DNA of 64,000 bases, from NCBI RefSeq assembly GCF_902635505.1, contig NC_045431.1, positions 66,877,501 through 66,941,500 of the forward strand, read 5' to 3'. The notes under the pieces were generated by a model. That model made no database searches. It worked only from the letters and a program-made list of their open reading frames with translations, and was not told the DNA's origin. Position numbers and translations under genes: made by a program. Positions 25,131 through 37,654 of this stretch are shown here, in pieces. This DNA is from Sarcophilus harrisii (Eukaryota; Chordata; Mammalia; Dasyuromorphia; Dasyuridae). How positions within the stretch are numbered: position 1 is the first letter of the stretch; every line of letters starts with the position of its first letter.

Positions 25131-25934
25131 CAGACAACTGTTTTAGGTTTTAATTTGCATTAATCTGCATTGTTGAAGAGAATTTCCAGACCAGGAAGGA
25201 GCTCCTTACACCAAAGAAACTATAGGTCTGAGCAAAAAAAAAAAAGTAGTCAGGGATTTTTCTCTCCCACTTCCATGTAAAACATATACTTTCATTTTCT
25301 AAAAGGGAAAAATAACAATGTATTTAATCATCAATAATATCATCAATAGATGGATATCTTTTCAACTTTAAATTGCAGTTTGCCACTTTGACCATGGCAT
25401 TAGAACATATTGAGAAACTAGAGCTTTTATAAGCATCTAACGATATCTATTCTATCCAACCATCTTTTTCTTTAAAACCATGAGTGTAAGGGCTGTCACT
25501 CAAAACATCTGTATATATTTATATCACCATGCAATGATGGACTGCCGGAGATGTTCCAACAAGTCCATGAACATCTCATTCATTTGGGTATTCCTGTCAC
25601 TACTATGGATTGGTACCACTGAAAGGAAGCCAATATCAGGGACTAGGAGCTTTGATCAATAGGTATGTTCACCTAGCAGCTTCCTGTTGGTAGGCTGCCC
25701 AGTAGGTGTTAAGCACAATCAGCCTGGCAATCAACTTGAGGGATGAAGCACTAATGTTTTTTACAGTGTTTCAGCTCAAAAGGCAAAATATTAAATGGAA
25801 TTGACACTTGGCTCAAAAGCCTACAGAGCTGATAAAATGTTCACTGAAGAGTCAGACAGATTTATGGGCTAGGATAGAATATTAGATACCATGGTCTTCC
25901 ATGATCTAAATATAACATGTATTTCAAATAAAAT

Positions 25935-26122
25935 AAGAGTTCTTAACCTAGGATTCATGAACTTGATTTAAAAATGTTTAACAATTGTATTTCTATATAA
26001 TCGGTTTCCTTTGCAATCCTCCCATGTTTTATTTTAAAGATTATTCTGAGAAGGAGATCTGTAGACTTTGCCGGTTGACAAAAATGTCCACGATACAAGA
26101 AAAGGTTACAAACCATTGCCCT
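25935..26122. mobile_element. hAT-like non-autonomous element, second copy
   Basis: It starts 'gagttcttaacctaggattc' and ends 'ggttacaaaccattgccctg', with internal 'ttctgagaaggagatctgta' and 'gactttgccggttgacaaaa'. It is the same family as 16187-16383, read in the same or opposite sense, and decayed. Confidence 0.55.
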
Positions 26123-26952
26123 GGTGTTCATGATCAATGTATTTTAACCTTGGAGATTTCTCTCTGCTAGATCTTTAAAATGTGCCTAATTCTAAAAGCT
26201 AACCTCTATGAAATATGCATTTCTGGGGAAAAGGAAAATTTTAAGTAAAATAAAATCAATAAATGTGCTTTGTTTTTTTTCAACTTGTTGGATTTGGGTC
26301 CTCACGCTCAGCATAATGGCTTGCTCCTGCAAAATAATGAATGCTCTTTCCCTAACTTTTCTATGAGTTCTTGGTGGGGAGCAGGTCCCAGCACTGAACT
26401 CAAGTGTCATGGGGATCTAAACTGTAGTGCTAACTTTGATACTATAAGCTTGCACAGATAACCCAAGCTTTATCACCTGATTTTACCTTCCTGGAGCTCA
26501 GTTTTTATCTGGAAAATATAACACTAGATGCTCTTTAATATGTCTAGTTGGAGAAAATGCACCCTCTTTCTTTCCATCTATAGGAAGCTTTGAGTTTTAG
26601 CTTTTTCTAGGTCAAAAAAATGGTTTGCTATACAAATGAAAATGAAAACTGTTTCAGATTATTCTGCAGAAAATATTACCCAAGTCTAAAAAGGAACAGT
26701 CCATGTATTTACCTCTATCATATAAATACATTGTGTTTTATATAGAGTATATAAATTTATACATTTATAGTAGATTCTTATAAACCTACTATCAAGGTGT
26801 CTAAGAGATAGTTGGAAGTTGAATACAAGATACTAGAAGAAATTAGTTTCTTCAGAATTTTCCATTTGGGCAACCACAAGCTACCTATATTAAACTTTTC
26901 TTGAAGTTTCAATTGAAAAAAAAAAAAAAACATTCCACTTTGGCTCTAAGTC

Positions 26953-27118
26953 AAAGAGCTCTTAACAATGGATCTGTGAACTTGCTTATCAAGTGTATCT
27001 TACTATAGTCATTTCCTTTGTAATCCCATATATGTTATTTCATGTATTTAAAAATTTTCATTTTAAGATATGTCTGTAGACTTCACAAGATTGCCAAAAT
27101 GGGCCATGTCACCAAAGG
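26953..27118. mobile_element. hAT-like non-autonomous element, third copy
   Basis: 'gagctcttaacaatggatct', then 'atttcctttgtaatcccata', then 'atgtctgtagacttcacaag' and 'ttgccaaaatgggccatgtc' parallel the copy at 25935-26122 block for block. Confidence 0.55.
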
Positions 27119-28299
27119 GCTTACCTACTCCTTCCCTTGGGGTTATCACAGTTCTAACTAATGCAGGGTGATTGGAAGTCAATGATATCACTTACAGCAA
27201 AGAGGAAAAAACTGAGTTTAGCATCTTGGAAGCACCAATAATAAAGTAAAATAGGAAGCTACAGGAGGACCTTCTTCCTCCTTCTGACAGCCAAACTCTA
27301 AATGAGTTTTTGTTTCTTTTTTTCTGTTTTTTTTTTTTTCCTTTTCTTTTCTTTTTTTGTTAGCTAGCTCCTCTACAGAGCAGTCATTCATATTAAGTAG
27401 CCATAGTGAGTGATTTCACCTGGAGGGGTGACCACTACTTCTTGCTATTTGCCCTGAAGCTATCTGCCCAATGGAGCAAAAAAGCCCAGTTATAGAAGTC
27501 CTTTTGGAGTGCCATTGTTGCTCTTACCTCTTGGGTGACTCTCACACATATATTCTATACAATACACAGGAGTGTTTGCCTCCTGGAGAACATTTCTGTG
27601 GAAGCATTTTTTCTGTTTTTATTATCAGTGTGTATATCCCCATTTTGGGTTGGAAAGTACTTCTCAGAGGAATTGGACAGCAGCTCTCTCATAGTATCCC
27701 AGGATAAGACAATGAGTCTTTTTAGTTTTTTAAGACCCTTAAGGAGTTGTGTTTTTTTTTTTTTTTGGTAACATAATGAGTACCTCTTGTTGACAAATTA
27801 GCCATTTTTTTCTGCACATTTCTCATTCAAGTACCATGTTTTCAAAGTAGAGACCTTCTGAATGAATGCTAAACAGTGAGTCAAAACGAATGCCTTGAAA
27901 TGTAAGGCATTCTTGCACTTAGGGACTTGCGATAGAACACTGGATAATCCATCCCCCACTTCATCCCCAGAATAATTGTCAACAGTTCTTAGTTCACCTT
28001 AAAACTTATTGTATTGATAACTAATTCAAGTAATTTCTAGATTTGTGCACATGTCCCCCATTCATGACCCCGAAAAGTGTATATTATGCAGTTGAGACAT
28101 TTTGTGTTCCTGTTTACATTGGGGGAAGCTTAGGAGTCAGCTTTTCCGTATGTTCCCTCAGGTGGTCTGTAGTACTTGGGGAAAGCCATCAGTTGGAGCA
28201 TGTTGAATGCATATTTTCTGCATTTGATATTCTTCAGAACATTCTCTATGCGGCATCCTTCTCTGGTAAAAGGGGAAAAAGTACAACTTCATGAAACAC
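27119..28299. other. Stretch without recognised repeats
   Basis: It has mixed composition, with T runs at 27330-27358 and 27751-27766. Open frames at 27471-27707, 27535-27771 and 28043-28294 lack known motifs. It may be part of a long minus-strand 3' UTR. Confidence 0.3.
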
Positions 28300-29564
28300 A
28301 GAATAAATAAATATGTTTTTTATTTGTTCAATGCAGAGTTGCAGCAACAGTCCAAGTAAAAATAACAAAGATTCAACTCTACATTTTTGTTTTTGTTTTT
28401 TTTTCCCCACAAGTGATGATACATCTTACAAAATTAAATCCAAGGCCAGGCCCAATACCGTTATTGCCCTCAGAAAAAGATGATTAAATTCTTTCCCCTT
28501 AACATATATTTAAGTTTTAATAGACTTTTTAAATATAATTGACTCCACAATACACCTTTACTTTAGTTTCAGAAATATATCTGCCTTTCATATATATCTT
28601 TTTCCCCACAAATTAATTTCTCAGACTTTTAAAAACACATTAAAATCTCTATGTAGCCCTAAAGATGCAGGTTCTAGGAATAAGGCATTGATTAAGTCTG
28701 GCCCAATAGATTTTCTAAAGAAAAGTTTTATCTCCATTTGATTTCATCATGGTTAGCTGTGCAATGAAAAAAGTGAACATGGCTTTCCAAACAGCCTGAT
28801 CCAAGTCTCTGCTTTATAAAGGGAAGGGGCTTGTTCACAGACAGTACAAAAGTCACAAATGCCAAAAATGGTGCATCAAGACACAAGCAAGACTTTGTTA
28901 AAAAGAATAGAAAAGTGTCTCAGAAAAGAAATCAATGAAAACAACAGTTACAAACCGATAAATTCAATTACAAAAACAGAACTAGGTTTTGTCTCCTTAG
29001 GACTATTTGACAGAAGAGGATTAGTCGCAGCAAAGTAATGACATGACCAACCAATAGGAGAAATCAAACAGAAGGTCTGGCCAGTCAGCTAAAGACAACG
29101 ATGAAAGTAGCACAACAAAAATTAATGCTACACACTCCCACATCGATAGGACCTGTTTCAGAGTTCAACTGTGTTGTGCAAAATCAGTTTCAGTCTCTTT
29201 AAATTCATTTAATTGGAAGAGGAAAAGGAGGCTTGGATCTTCAAGCTTTCAGGATCCTGCTTTTTTGTCTTATTTACAAGACACTAATTTAGCTATCTTT
29301 TTTTTTTCCCTTTGGGGCTAATAAACAATGAAAAAAGTTTCTCCAGGAACAAAAAGAGCTAACAATTCACTGAATGCATAGTACTTCTTAGATTTTTAAG
29401 AAAATAAAACAAACAAAAAGCCAACACTGTACAATTCAAACATTTGTATTTTAAATTCTGTGGATCTGAAAATGTAGAAATATCACAGGATCCCCGCCCC
29501 CCGCCCCTCCTCAATTTAAAGTTTGTTGCCATTTGTAGAAAAGAAAGGAACAGAAAAGTGGAAC
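28300..29564 (-). other. Candidate 3' UTR of the minus-strand exon
   Basis: On the minus strand this follows the stop codon at 29565-29567 and runs about 1.26 kb to the AATAAA at 28319-28324. I see no interspersed repeat in it. A C/G-rich patch lies at 29491-29510. The sequence is less decayed than typical intergenic DNA here. The extent is inferred from the poly(A) signal only. Confidence 0.4.
28319..28324 (-). promoter_or_regulatory. Candidate proximal poly(A) signal AATAAA
   Basis: The plus-strand TTTATT gives AATAAA on the minus strand within AACAAATAAAAAAC context. Cleavage would fall near 28300. It is the first plausible signal of a repeat-free 3' UTR. Confidence 0.4.
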
Positions 29565-29739
29565 TTATTGATATTTGGCTAGTAGTAAAGCAAGACTTAA
29601 AATGAGCCACACAACCAGCAGGTGTGAGCTGACAAGCAGCAAGGCGACGGGATAGAAGTGACGAGAAGTTGGCTTGTTATCAATTAGACAGCCTGTTTCG
29701 GGATCATCCGATTCATTCAGTACTCCCTGGGTTTGTCTG
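29565..29739 (-). CDS. Candidate 3'-terminal coding exon, membrane-tail protein
   Basis: Read on the minus strand, a strong acceptor (a pyrimidine tract ending ...CTGTTTAACAG, with a possible CTAAC branch site) precedes about 57 open codons and a TAA at 29567-29565. The acceptor is a NAGNAG type, so the exon could start at 29739 or 29736. The peptide runs from an acidic, polar part ([19 protein letters not shown]) into a long hydrophobic tract ([18 protein letters not shown], then [13 protein letters not shown]) and stops. Such an end fits a GPI-anchor signal, a tail anchor, or a last membrane segment. I do not recognise the gene. The upstream exons would lie at higher coordinates and none was found in the window, so the introns would be large. 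A chance open frame is the main alternative. Confidence 0.5.
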
Positions 29740-30224
29740 CTGTTAAACAGAGGAAGTTAGGGGATGGAGGGAAAAAAAGAAGAATAGAGCATTCACACAG
29801 CAAAGAAAATCAACACTTAGGAATTCTGACAACACACGAGACAGTTATTATTTCAGGGATGGTGCTATACGAAACAATTCCAAAGGCAGTCTTTGCCCTA
29901 ATGACAAAGGAAGAGAGAAATATCCTGATCATTTTAGCGTGTATTGAAGTTCTACATGCACATTAGAAGCAAAAGCTCATTACAGCACAAATAAGCATAG
30001 CTTCAGGAATAAAAGCAAGTTATGGATTTGTTTGGAAAAAATGAGGAAATGCATTTTAAAAAAAAAAGAATGAAAATAGAGGAAAGCAGGGATTCAGAGA
30101 GTTTGCAAGCTGATGATTATGGAACATTTTCACACTAGTTCATGCAAACCCACAACTTTTTATACAATGAACTCAAATTGATCCAAATCATTTGCCAAAA
30201 AATACTTTGGCATTTACATAAAAG

Positions 30225-30290
30225 AACTGTGGCCTGAACATAATAGGTGCTTAATAAATGTATGCTCAGTGAGATTGAATAAAACTGAAT
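30225..30290 (+). mobile_element. L2 3' end fragment
   Basis: It has 'gaacataataggtgcttaat' followed by 'aaatgtatgctcagtgag', the L2 terminal block. Confidence 0.5.
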
Positions 30291-30805
30291 AGCTAATGTC
30301 ATTGTACTGTCATAAAGTATCATTGGCTCAATTTCTTAAAAATCAAAACAGAGGGTCAAATTCTATGTTGGACACTTTCAGTGAATTCACCTTGATCTAA
30401 ATGATCTCAACAACCGATCCTTGTCCCTGATCTCATTCCAGAATCCCAGTTCCACATTTTTAAACTTTCTATTTTTCCCAGTTGTTCCAACTGTTTCCTG
30501 AAAGATAGCATCCCAAACTTCATCCATCCATTCTCAATCTCTCATCTTGCCCCATCCCTACCCTATCATCTTCCCTATTTATGTTAAAAGCTCACACTAT
30601 GTTTCCAAGCAACCATAATCAAAACTTTATAGACATCTCCAACTTCTCCTTTTCTCTCAAGCCTCCCATCCAACAAGTTGCCAAGTCCTTAGAATTCGAG
30701 TTCCACAATATGTCATATATCTATTTTTTCTTTCCATTCTCATTGAAACCATACTAATTCAATTCCCATTGCCAATCAACTGGACTATTGTAATTAATGC
30801 TCTGA

Positions 30806-31030
30806 ACACAGAAGCAGCTTGGTATAGTGGATAAAGTATCGATCTAAGAGTCAGGAAGATATTAGGTTCAAATCCTGCCTAAGGTAGTTCCTAGTTGTAT
30901 GACTTTAAGTAAGCCACTTAACTTTTCTAGGGTTCAGTTTTTTATGTAAAAGGATAAGGCTTGATAACCTCTAAGGGTCCTTTTTGAGCTCTAAAGCTAT
31001 GATGCAATAATCCTATGATCTTTCTGTCTC
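30806..31030 (+). mobile_element. CORE-SINE nested in L2 block
   Basis: 'gcagcttggtatagtggata', 'aagagtcaggaagatattag', 'gttcaaatcctgcctaagg' and the 3' 'gagctctaaagctatgatgc' show a sense SINE with a good head. Confidence 0.75.
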
Positions 31031-31477
31031 AATGTATTTGTATACATCGCTGCTCACATAATCTTAGCTATGGTATTTTTGAAATCTGGAAAAATCTGGA
31101 TTTAAAAGTATATTCTAATATGTATTAGGATGTCACATCTTTGAAGGCACAAATTGCATCTTTTATATCCCTGGGGCTTAATATCATGCTTTACACACTG
31201 TAATTGGTGGATATTTCAATGGTGGGTTGAAAATTCAAAAAAAGTGTATTCATAGAATGAATGTTCTAGCTGCAATGAATTGCAAAAACCAAAGACAATA
31301 TTTTCAACCATAGTAATGATCACATTTTGGCAATCCTTTGCCATGATTAATTCAAACTGACCACATGGAAATCCAAAATCATCTTCTTAGACCACACATC
31401 TCGCCGAGTCATTCTCTGCTCAACAAGCTTCAATGAATATAAACTTTTCTTTCTGTCATTTAAAGCCCTTCAAAAAT

Positions 31478-31685
31478 AATTTTCATAGGATGATCGATGC
31501 AGTGGTAGAAGGGACCTCAGAGTCCATCAAGTATAACACCCTTATTTTACAGTTGAGGAAACTTATTTAAAATTCATTTTTAAAATGAGTATCAGAGATG
31601 ATGTGACTTCCATGAAATTCCACATGTAAATGACAAAACAAAGTCTCCTGCTCCAAAGTCAGTGTTCTGTACACTATTATCTTTC
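31478..31685 (-). mobile_element. MIR-type SINE (antisense)
   Basis: 'gtggtagaagggacctcaga', 'cccttattttacagttgagg' and the 'tctcctgctccaaagtcagt' end are antisense MIR blocks. Confidence 0.65.
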
Positions 31686-32270
31686 GGACTATTTTTCTGG
31701 ACTTATTTCAGACTTGGGCTAGTTGTAATAAAACATAACTCCCTATCACACACTGTATGAGCCGGTCAAATCAGTCCATTTGCTGTTTCCCATAAAAAGT
31801 ACTGCATCTTTCAAATCCCTATCAGTGCAGTTTCTTCCCATTATTGGGAGAGAGAAAATATTCAACTCTGGAACTCTGCCCTTGGACTGTGCTGTCCTGA
31901 CTGTTAAGTGAATGATAATGTACCTAACCCTTTCTATATATCTAGCCCAACATTATGAGTTACATCAATCCAGCCATGGCACTTTGCCCCCTACCCTGCT
32001 GTTAGGCAAATTCTTTCCCCCTCAATCACAGCAATGCTACCATCACTTTTGAAAGAGTGTTAAAATAGATTGGTCTATGGTTTCATTCACCATTGTTTTC
32101 ATTTCTCAGATTAAAAACTCTCTTCTCTGGCTATTTCATGTTCAATCCTAGAATTAGAATACCAGCTTCTTGAGAGCAGGGACTGTCTCACTTTTGCATT
32201 TGAATCCTGAGTGCCTGGCAGAGTGCTTTGTTACATAGTAGGTGTGTAATACTTTTTAACTTAATGGTTC

Positions 32271-33420
32271 ACTCAAAATTGTGTCATTTTGTCTGTTTCC
32301 TCTTATTGTACTATAATTTAACAAATAGTTTCTGTAAGTGGTTGTAGGCAACAAAGGTGAATAGTCTCTCTGGACTTAAAGCCTTAGGTCTCCAAAGCTC
32401 CCTGTTAGTGAACCTGTAAACACAAGTTTTTCTCACTAGAAAATACTTGTCCGAATTTGTTTTCCATTGTCAGAGTCTCTAGGACCCTATAAAACTCCAT
32501 ATAATGCACTGACATCAAAAATCTTAAATTATGGTCCCCTTAAATGATGTCTACCATTTATCTTCATATTGCTGAGTTCCCTCAACTCCAAAAATTTTAG
32601 GAAAAATGAATTGAAAACCAATGAGAAAAAGAGGATTTGAGTTCCTTCTTGTCAATTTGGCAATCTGGACATCATCTAGGTACCTGTTAAAAGGCCAGAT
32701 GGAAACTAAATAATGGAGAAGAGGTGAATGTTTGTTTAGGTATAAATACCATCTACAGTATAACTATGAAAAACCTGGTGTCTCAGGTCAGACTCAGCAC
32801 AATTGCTTTTGTTGCCTTATATAAATACCCCAGGTATTCCTGGGACTCTTTCCCAATCCCAACTTTCAGTGAGGGTTTTAATCAAGAAGGAAAAAGCCTT
32901 CAATTTCAGATGAAATCTTTGTTCTTATTCTAGGCAAGTTTCTTCAGAGCTCAGTACCTTCCCATAGCTCAGGCCCTTGCCTCAAGTGCAAGAGGCCAAT
33001 TATATCCCATTCTCTCTCTCAGATATAGGAAGAGATATAAAAACAACCTGTCAGCATTTTTAAAAAAAGGAGGAAAACATGGAGAAAGGAAAAAGATGGC
33101 TATAAAACAGAGCAGTTGTCCTCTCCCCTCCTCTCCCTGCCCCCTGGAAAATGATTACACAATAGGTAATTATCAGGCACAAATGGGATCATGGATTTAG
33201 AGTCAAAAGACACTAATGTTATCATTCAGATTGGTTTATCATGTAAGCCAATTTGGTATCCAGCAGATCACTGAGGATCTGGGATGCCAGAATGGTAATA
33301 TTTAATTGAAGGAGGGAGATGAGGAAAAAGGAACCCAGAGGCTTGTGTATGGGTAGAGTACTATTGTGGGATAAGGAAGGGGAAGAAGTCAAAAGACTAG
33401 TATGTAATTCTTAGGGAGTG
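32271..33420. other. Stretch with no recognised feature
   Basis: No gene and no clear repeat was found. The plus-strand frame at 32724-32933 has no recognised motif. Confidence 0.35.
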
Positions 33421-33533
33421 GGGAGAGAGAGAGAGAGGGAGAGGGAGAAAGGGAGAGAGAGAGAGGGAAGGAGGAGGGAGGAAGAAAGGGAGGGAGGGAG
33501 AGAGAGAGTGAGAGAAAAAGAGAGAGAGAAAAT
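33421..33533. repeat. Purine-rich (GA)n/(GGGA)n satellite
   Basis: About 110 bp of G/A on the plus strand. Arg/Glu-rich and Ser/Leu-rich frames on the two strands are repeat artefacts. Confidence 0.95.
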
Positions 33534-33964
33534 GAGGTTGCCAAGAATAAAACAACTATATTCCAATTCATTCAGTTTTGTTTCAAGGTCAAACTTAGGC
33601 AGAGAAAGAACATAGACACATGACTCAGCGACTACATCTGTAGCAATCCTTCTGTACAACTATAATTAAAAAATAATTACAAATCTGTCAAAATTATAAA
33701 TCTGTCAAAATAAATATGCGTTCTAGGAAATTTCATCAGCTTGTCCTTTGCATGCAAAGTTCATCATAGTTCATCGGAGTGATGGAACCTCTGTTCGGAT
33801 AGAAAAACACAGAAGCATTCTAAGTCTGCTTCTGGGATGAGTTTCATCTGTGCATGGAAGGCAGCAGAGTCAGCAGGTAGGTCTGTGTCAGGTACGGATG
33901 TTGGACATAGAAGGCCTTAGAATAAAGAGAGCCCAGATGGAAAAGACAGCTTGAATGTCAGCTG

Positions 33965-34390
33965 TCTCAGGCTGACTGCAGAAAAGCCTGGAGAGACTGA
34001 CATGAACTGATTCTGAGTGAAGTGAGTAGAACCAGGAGAATGCTGTGATAGTAACAAGATTGTGTGATAATCAACTGTGATAGACATAGCTCTTCCCAGC
34101 AATCCAGGACAATTCCAGTAGATTTAGAATGGAAAATGCTATCTGCATCCAGAGAAAAAGTTATGGGGATCGGTTGAATATGGATTGAAGCATACTATTT
34201 TCTTTTTTTTTTTTTTCCTTTCCTGGGGCTTTTCTCTCTTGTTCTAATTTTTCTTGTACAACTTGACTAAAATGGAAATATGTTTTAAAATGATTATACA
34301 TGTGAAACCTACATTAGATAGCTTAGTATCTTGGGGAAGGGAGAGGTAAGGGAGGGAGGGAGAAAATATTTGGAACACAAATGAGTCCAA
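33965..34390 (+). mobile_element. L1 3' end (5'-truncated, sense)
   Basis: It has 'aagcctggagagactgacat', 'ctgagtgaagtgagtagaac', 'tgataatcaactgtgataga', a T-rich tract with 'gttctaatttttcttgta', and the G-rich 'gggaggtaagggagggaggg'-like end. It is homologous to 3720-4130 and decayed. Confidence 0.8.
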
Positions 34391-35054
34391 CGGCAAATTA
34401 CAAGGATAGTAGTTTTATCTTGATGACGAGCATAGTTGCAGCTTTATTAAATATTGTTTCACTTTACTACATGGCCAGAGGGGAATCGTAATCCCACAGT
34501 CATCCTCTTTATGGATTAGCCCATCAGAACAGTGAGCAATGAAGGCTGGAGAATTATAATCACTTATAGTAAGAGGGATAAATGTGAATAAACACTCCAA
34601 AGAGAGAAGATTTAGAATCTCATATAACTTTACTCCAGTAATATCTAAATGCATATCTTGTGCAATAATGTGTCATTTCCTACTAAGGAAGAAATGCTTT
34701 ATATTAGACAAAAGTAGAAAAGAAAAATTCTTTTCTATGTGAACAAAATACTGAGATTCCTCAATTAATTTCAATTGTTCTGATGGTCTATATTTCCATG
34801 TAACAACAAATTAGTAGCCAAGGAAAGACAAAAATCCTGGAGACTACAAAAAAGCTGACCTGTCATGTCCTCCTGACCTTTAGAATGCTCTTAGTCAAAT
34901 TAAGCTAATCACAACAAATGTCAGCTTCTTTGTAGTCTCTAAAGTAGGATTATCTAATGGCTTGTATTAATCTCAATTCTTATCCTTCTTTCCTATTATG
35001 ATGTAGGTGCTCAGGTAAAAGGACTAAACATTCTATGCTACTTTTAGTGGCTTA
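34391..35054. other. Stretch with no recognised feature
   Basis: AT-rich, without a nameable repeat or exon. Confidence 0.3.
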
Positions 35055-35136
35055 ATATATACATATATGTATACATGCATATATGTATATATGTACATAA
35101 ATAATATATTATATACACATATATGTATACATATAT

Positions 35137-35167
<31 letters not shown>
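35055..35167. repeat. (AT/GT)n-(AC)n microsatellite
   Basis: Irregular TATATGTATACATA units lead into an (AC)n run of about 14 units, 35139-35166. Confidence 0.9.
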
Positions 35168-35173
<6 letters not shown>

Positions 35174-35889
35174 TGTTTATAACCAGGACATTTTTTTCAC
35201 AGATGGTTCCATTCATCTTTAATCCTTGTAAAGTGGCAAAAGGAAAAGAACACTGGAACCAAAGGGATATAACCTGATTGCCTCTAATTCTACTTCTGTG
35301 ACCTTGACAATTCATTTAGTCTCTCCAAACCTAGGTTTTCTCATTCAGGAAATGACAATATATAGATTACCTGGCTTATTGAGAAAGAAAATAACTTGTC
35401 AGGTCTTTTCCTTCTCTCTCATCTCCCACTCCCAATCAGTGTTTCTGTGAATAAAAGTAAATGGCCATTGAAATTTGTCACTCTCTCCAGAGGAGTTCAA
35501 CAGACACAGGTGAAGCTCATCCAAGAGGTAGAATGCTTTTGTTGTGTTCTACTTGAACAGAGGTGACATTGCCCAGAACTATGCAATCTTTCTGGATGAT
35601 TAACCCCCCCCACCCACCCAATTTTATCTGAATATGATGGTGGTATAAAAACACTGTCTTAGACTCTGGTTTCTGTGAATTGAATCATTTTAAAACAGAA
35701 AACAGCAACTATAACCTTCTATTTCCATGACACTGCCCTGCAGCCAGTCAGTCCCTCCTATCTAAATCTATTCTATAATTATTTGGAATTGATTACCATC
35801 TGTAAAAAGAGTTGAAAGATGACTCCACTCAGCAACTGAAAACACATATGAACCCCTTTCTTCTCAGAATAATGTCTTTAGATGTAAAT

Positions 35890-35990
35890 AAAATATCTAG
35901 GAATACTGAAATAATCATATTGAAATACAGATATTAAAATGTATATTTTTTTAATTTCATAGATTCCAGGTTAAGAATCTCCATGAGGAA
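35890..35990. mobile_element. hAT-like element, 3' part only
   Basis: 'aataaaatatctaggaatac', 'tgaaatacagatattaaaat' and the end 'ccaggttaagaatctccatg' match the 3' half of the family at 16187-16383. Confidence 0.45.
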
Positions 35991-35999
35991 GTCTTTCCT

Positions 36000-36125
36000 C
36001 AGCTTTCTCCATTAGAATGCAAACTCCTTGAGGTTAAAGCAGTTTCATATTTGTTTTTGCACACCTAACACCCACCAATTGTATATAATAGGCACTAAAT
36101 AAACATTTCAGTTAATTTGAATGGA
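36000..36125 (+). mobile_element. L2 3' end fragment
   Basis: 'gaatgcaaactccttgaggt' and 'ataataggcactaaataaac' are the L2 terminal block. Confidence 0.65.
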
Positions 36126-36234
36126 GATATGTGTTAACACATTTCATAAACTCCCAATTGCTGTTAGGGAGAAATCTTTACCATCCTATACCTAGACTGG
36201 CATGGAAACCTATTGGTATAAGAATTGATAGAAG

Positions 36235-36480
36235 CAAACTTCTTCTGGGAGGCAGAGGCGGTGTTATTATAGGACTAGTCTTGGAACCAGGAAGATAGGT
36301 TCAAGGGTGTTTCTGATACAGATGAACTCTGTGACCCCTGGATTAGTCACTTTGACTCTAAGGCACCCAGACAGTTTTCTTAGACTTTTTAAGTTATAGA
36401 TGACCTGGCAATCAGCAGCAGTTAGAAGAGTTTCCACACTGGGAATTCTTTATACTGATAAAACCCCACAGGCTAGACCA
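36235..36480 (+). mobile_element. CORE-SINE with marsupial-type tail (sense)
   Basis: 'cttggaaccaggaagatagg', 'gatgaactctgtgacccctg', 'tttaagttatagatgacctg' and 'tccacactgggaattcttta' give the full order. The tail is the same segment seen inside the tandem duplication at 6178-6655. Confidence 0.65.
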
Positions 36481-36594
36481 AACTAACAACAATGAAGGAA
36501 AAAAGAAAAAAGAAAAATCCTATTCTGAAGAACATGGAATACAGCTCAGGATTAGCATTAGGTCAAAATGCATATGTCAGAGGCCTTCAAAAAA

Positions 36595-37540
36595 TGTTCC
36601 CTTGGAAGTACAAAGCTGGGGAGAAATGTTTACAGGCAATATTTCTGCTAAAGGCTTCATTTCCAAAATATATAAAGAAATGTGTCAAATTTACAAGAAT
36701 AGAAGTCATTCCCTATTTGATAAAAGGTCACAGGATACAAAGAGAGACAATTTTCAGATGATGAAATTAAAGCCATCTATAACCATAAGAAAAAATGTTC
36801 TAAATCACTATTGATTAGAGAAATGGAAATTAAAACAATTATGAGGTACCATCCCACATTTCACAGATAGATAATGATAAAGGCTGGAGGGAATGTGAGA
36901 AAACTTAGAAAATGATCCAACCATTCTGGAGAGCAATTTGGAGCTATGCCAAAAATACTATAAAACTGTGTATTCCCTTTGATGCAGCAGTACTGCTACT
37001 GGGTCTGCATCCCAAGGAAATCATAAGGGAGGAAAAAGGACCACATGTGCAAAAATGTTCATAGCAGCTCTTTTTGTGGTGACAAAGGATTAGAAAATGA
37101 GTGGATGCCCATCAATTGGGAAATGGCTGAATAAGTTATGGTACATGAAATTAATGGAATATTATTCTATAGAAATGATTAACAAGCTGATTTTAGAAAG
37201 ATCTGGGAAGATTTACATAAACTGATGCTGAGAAAAACAAGCAGAACCAGTAGTCCTCAATAACAGCAAGATTGTGCAATGATCAATTATAAAAGACTTG
37301 ATTCTTCTCTGCAGTGATCTAAGACAATCCCCATAAACTTTGGATAGAAAATACCATTTGCAACCAGAGAGAGAATATTATGGAGACTGGATGTAAATCA
37401 ACACATACTATGTTCACTTTTTTTTTCTCTAGTGTTTTTTGTTTTTATTCTTATCTTTCTCTCTCAACATGATTCATAAAGAAATATTATTTTAAAAGTT
37501 AATGTACATGTATAAACAGAAAACAATCAATTAAAAACCT
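36595..37540 (+). mobile_element. L1 3' end with an internal deletion
   Basis: ORF2 C-terminal sequence is evident from 'ttcatttccaaaatatataa' through 'aaatcactattgattagaga' to 'ccatcaattgggaaatggct', followed by the 3' UTR to about 37540. Relative to the copy at 3250-4207, about 35 bp covering the cysteine knuckle ('gggacactgatacattgtta', 3405-3424, and onward) is missing at about 36907. The two short frames at 36492-36814 belong to this relic. Confidence 0.8.
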
Positions 37541-37654
37541 GTTCCCTTAAGAGAATTAATGCCTTGTTAACTAGTCTTCCCCATTCTACTTTGTTGGCAA
37601 TACTGAATATGATAGCATAATCATAGGGAATGGTGGAGAAAAGGAAAGGAAGAG

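Larger units (their letters stand above)
30470..32270 (+). mobile_element. L2-rich block with nested SINEs
   Basis: Sense L2 pieces lie at about 30470-30805 ('aacaagttgccaagtcctta', 'ctggactattgtaattaatg'), 31330-31475 ('ctgctcaacaagcttcaatg', 'tttaaagcccttcaaaaa') and 31700-31860. L2 3' tails lie at about 31110-31240 and 32140-32270 ('gagcagggactgtctcactt'). The first body piece is split from the next by a CORE-SINE and another L2 tail. At least two L2 copies are involved. Confidence 0.6.
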
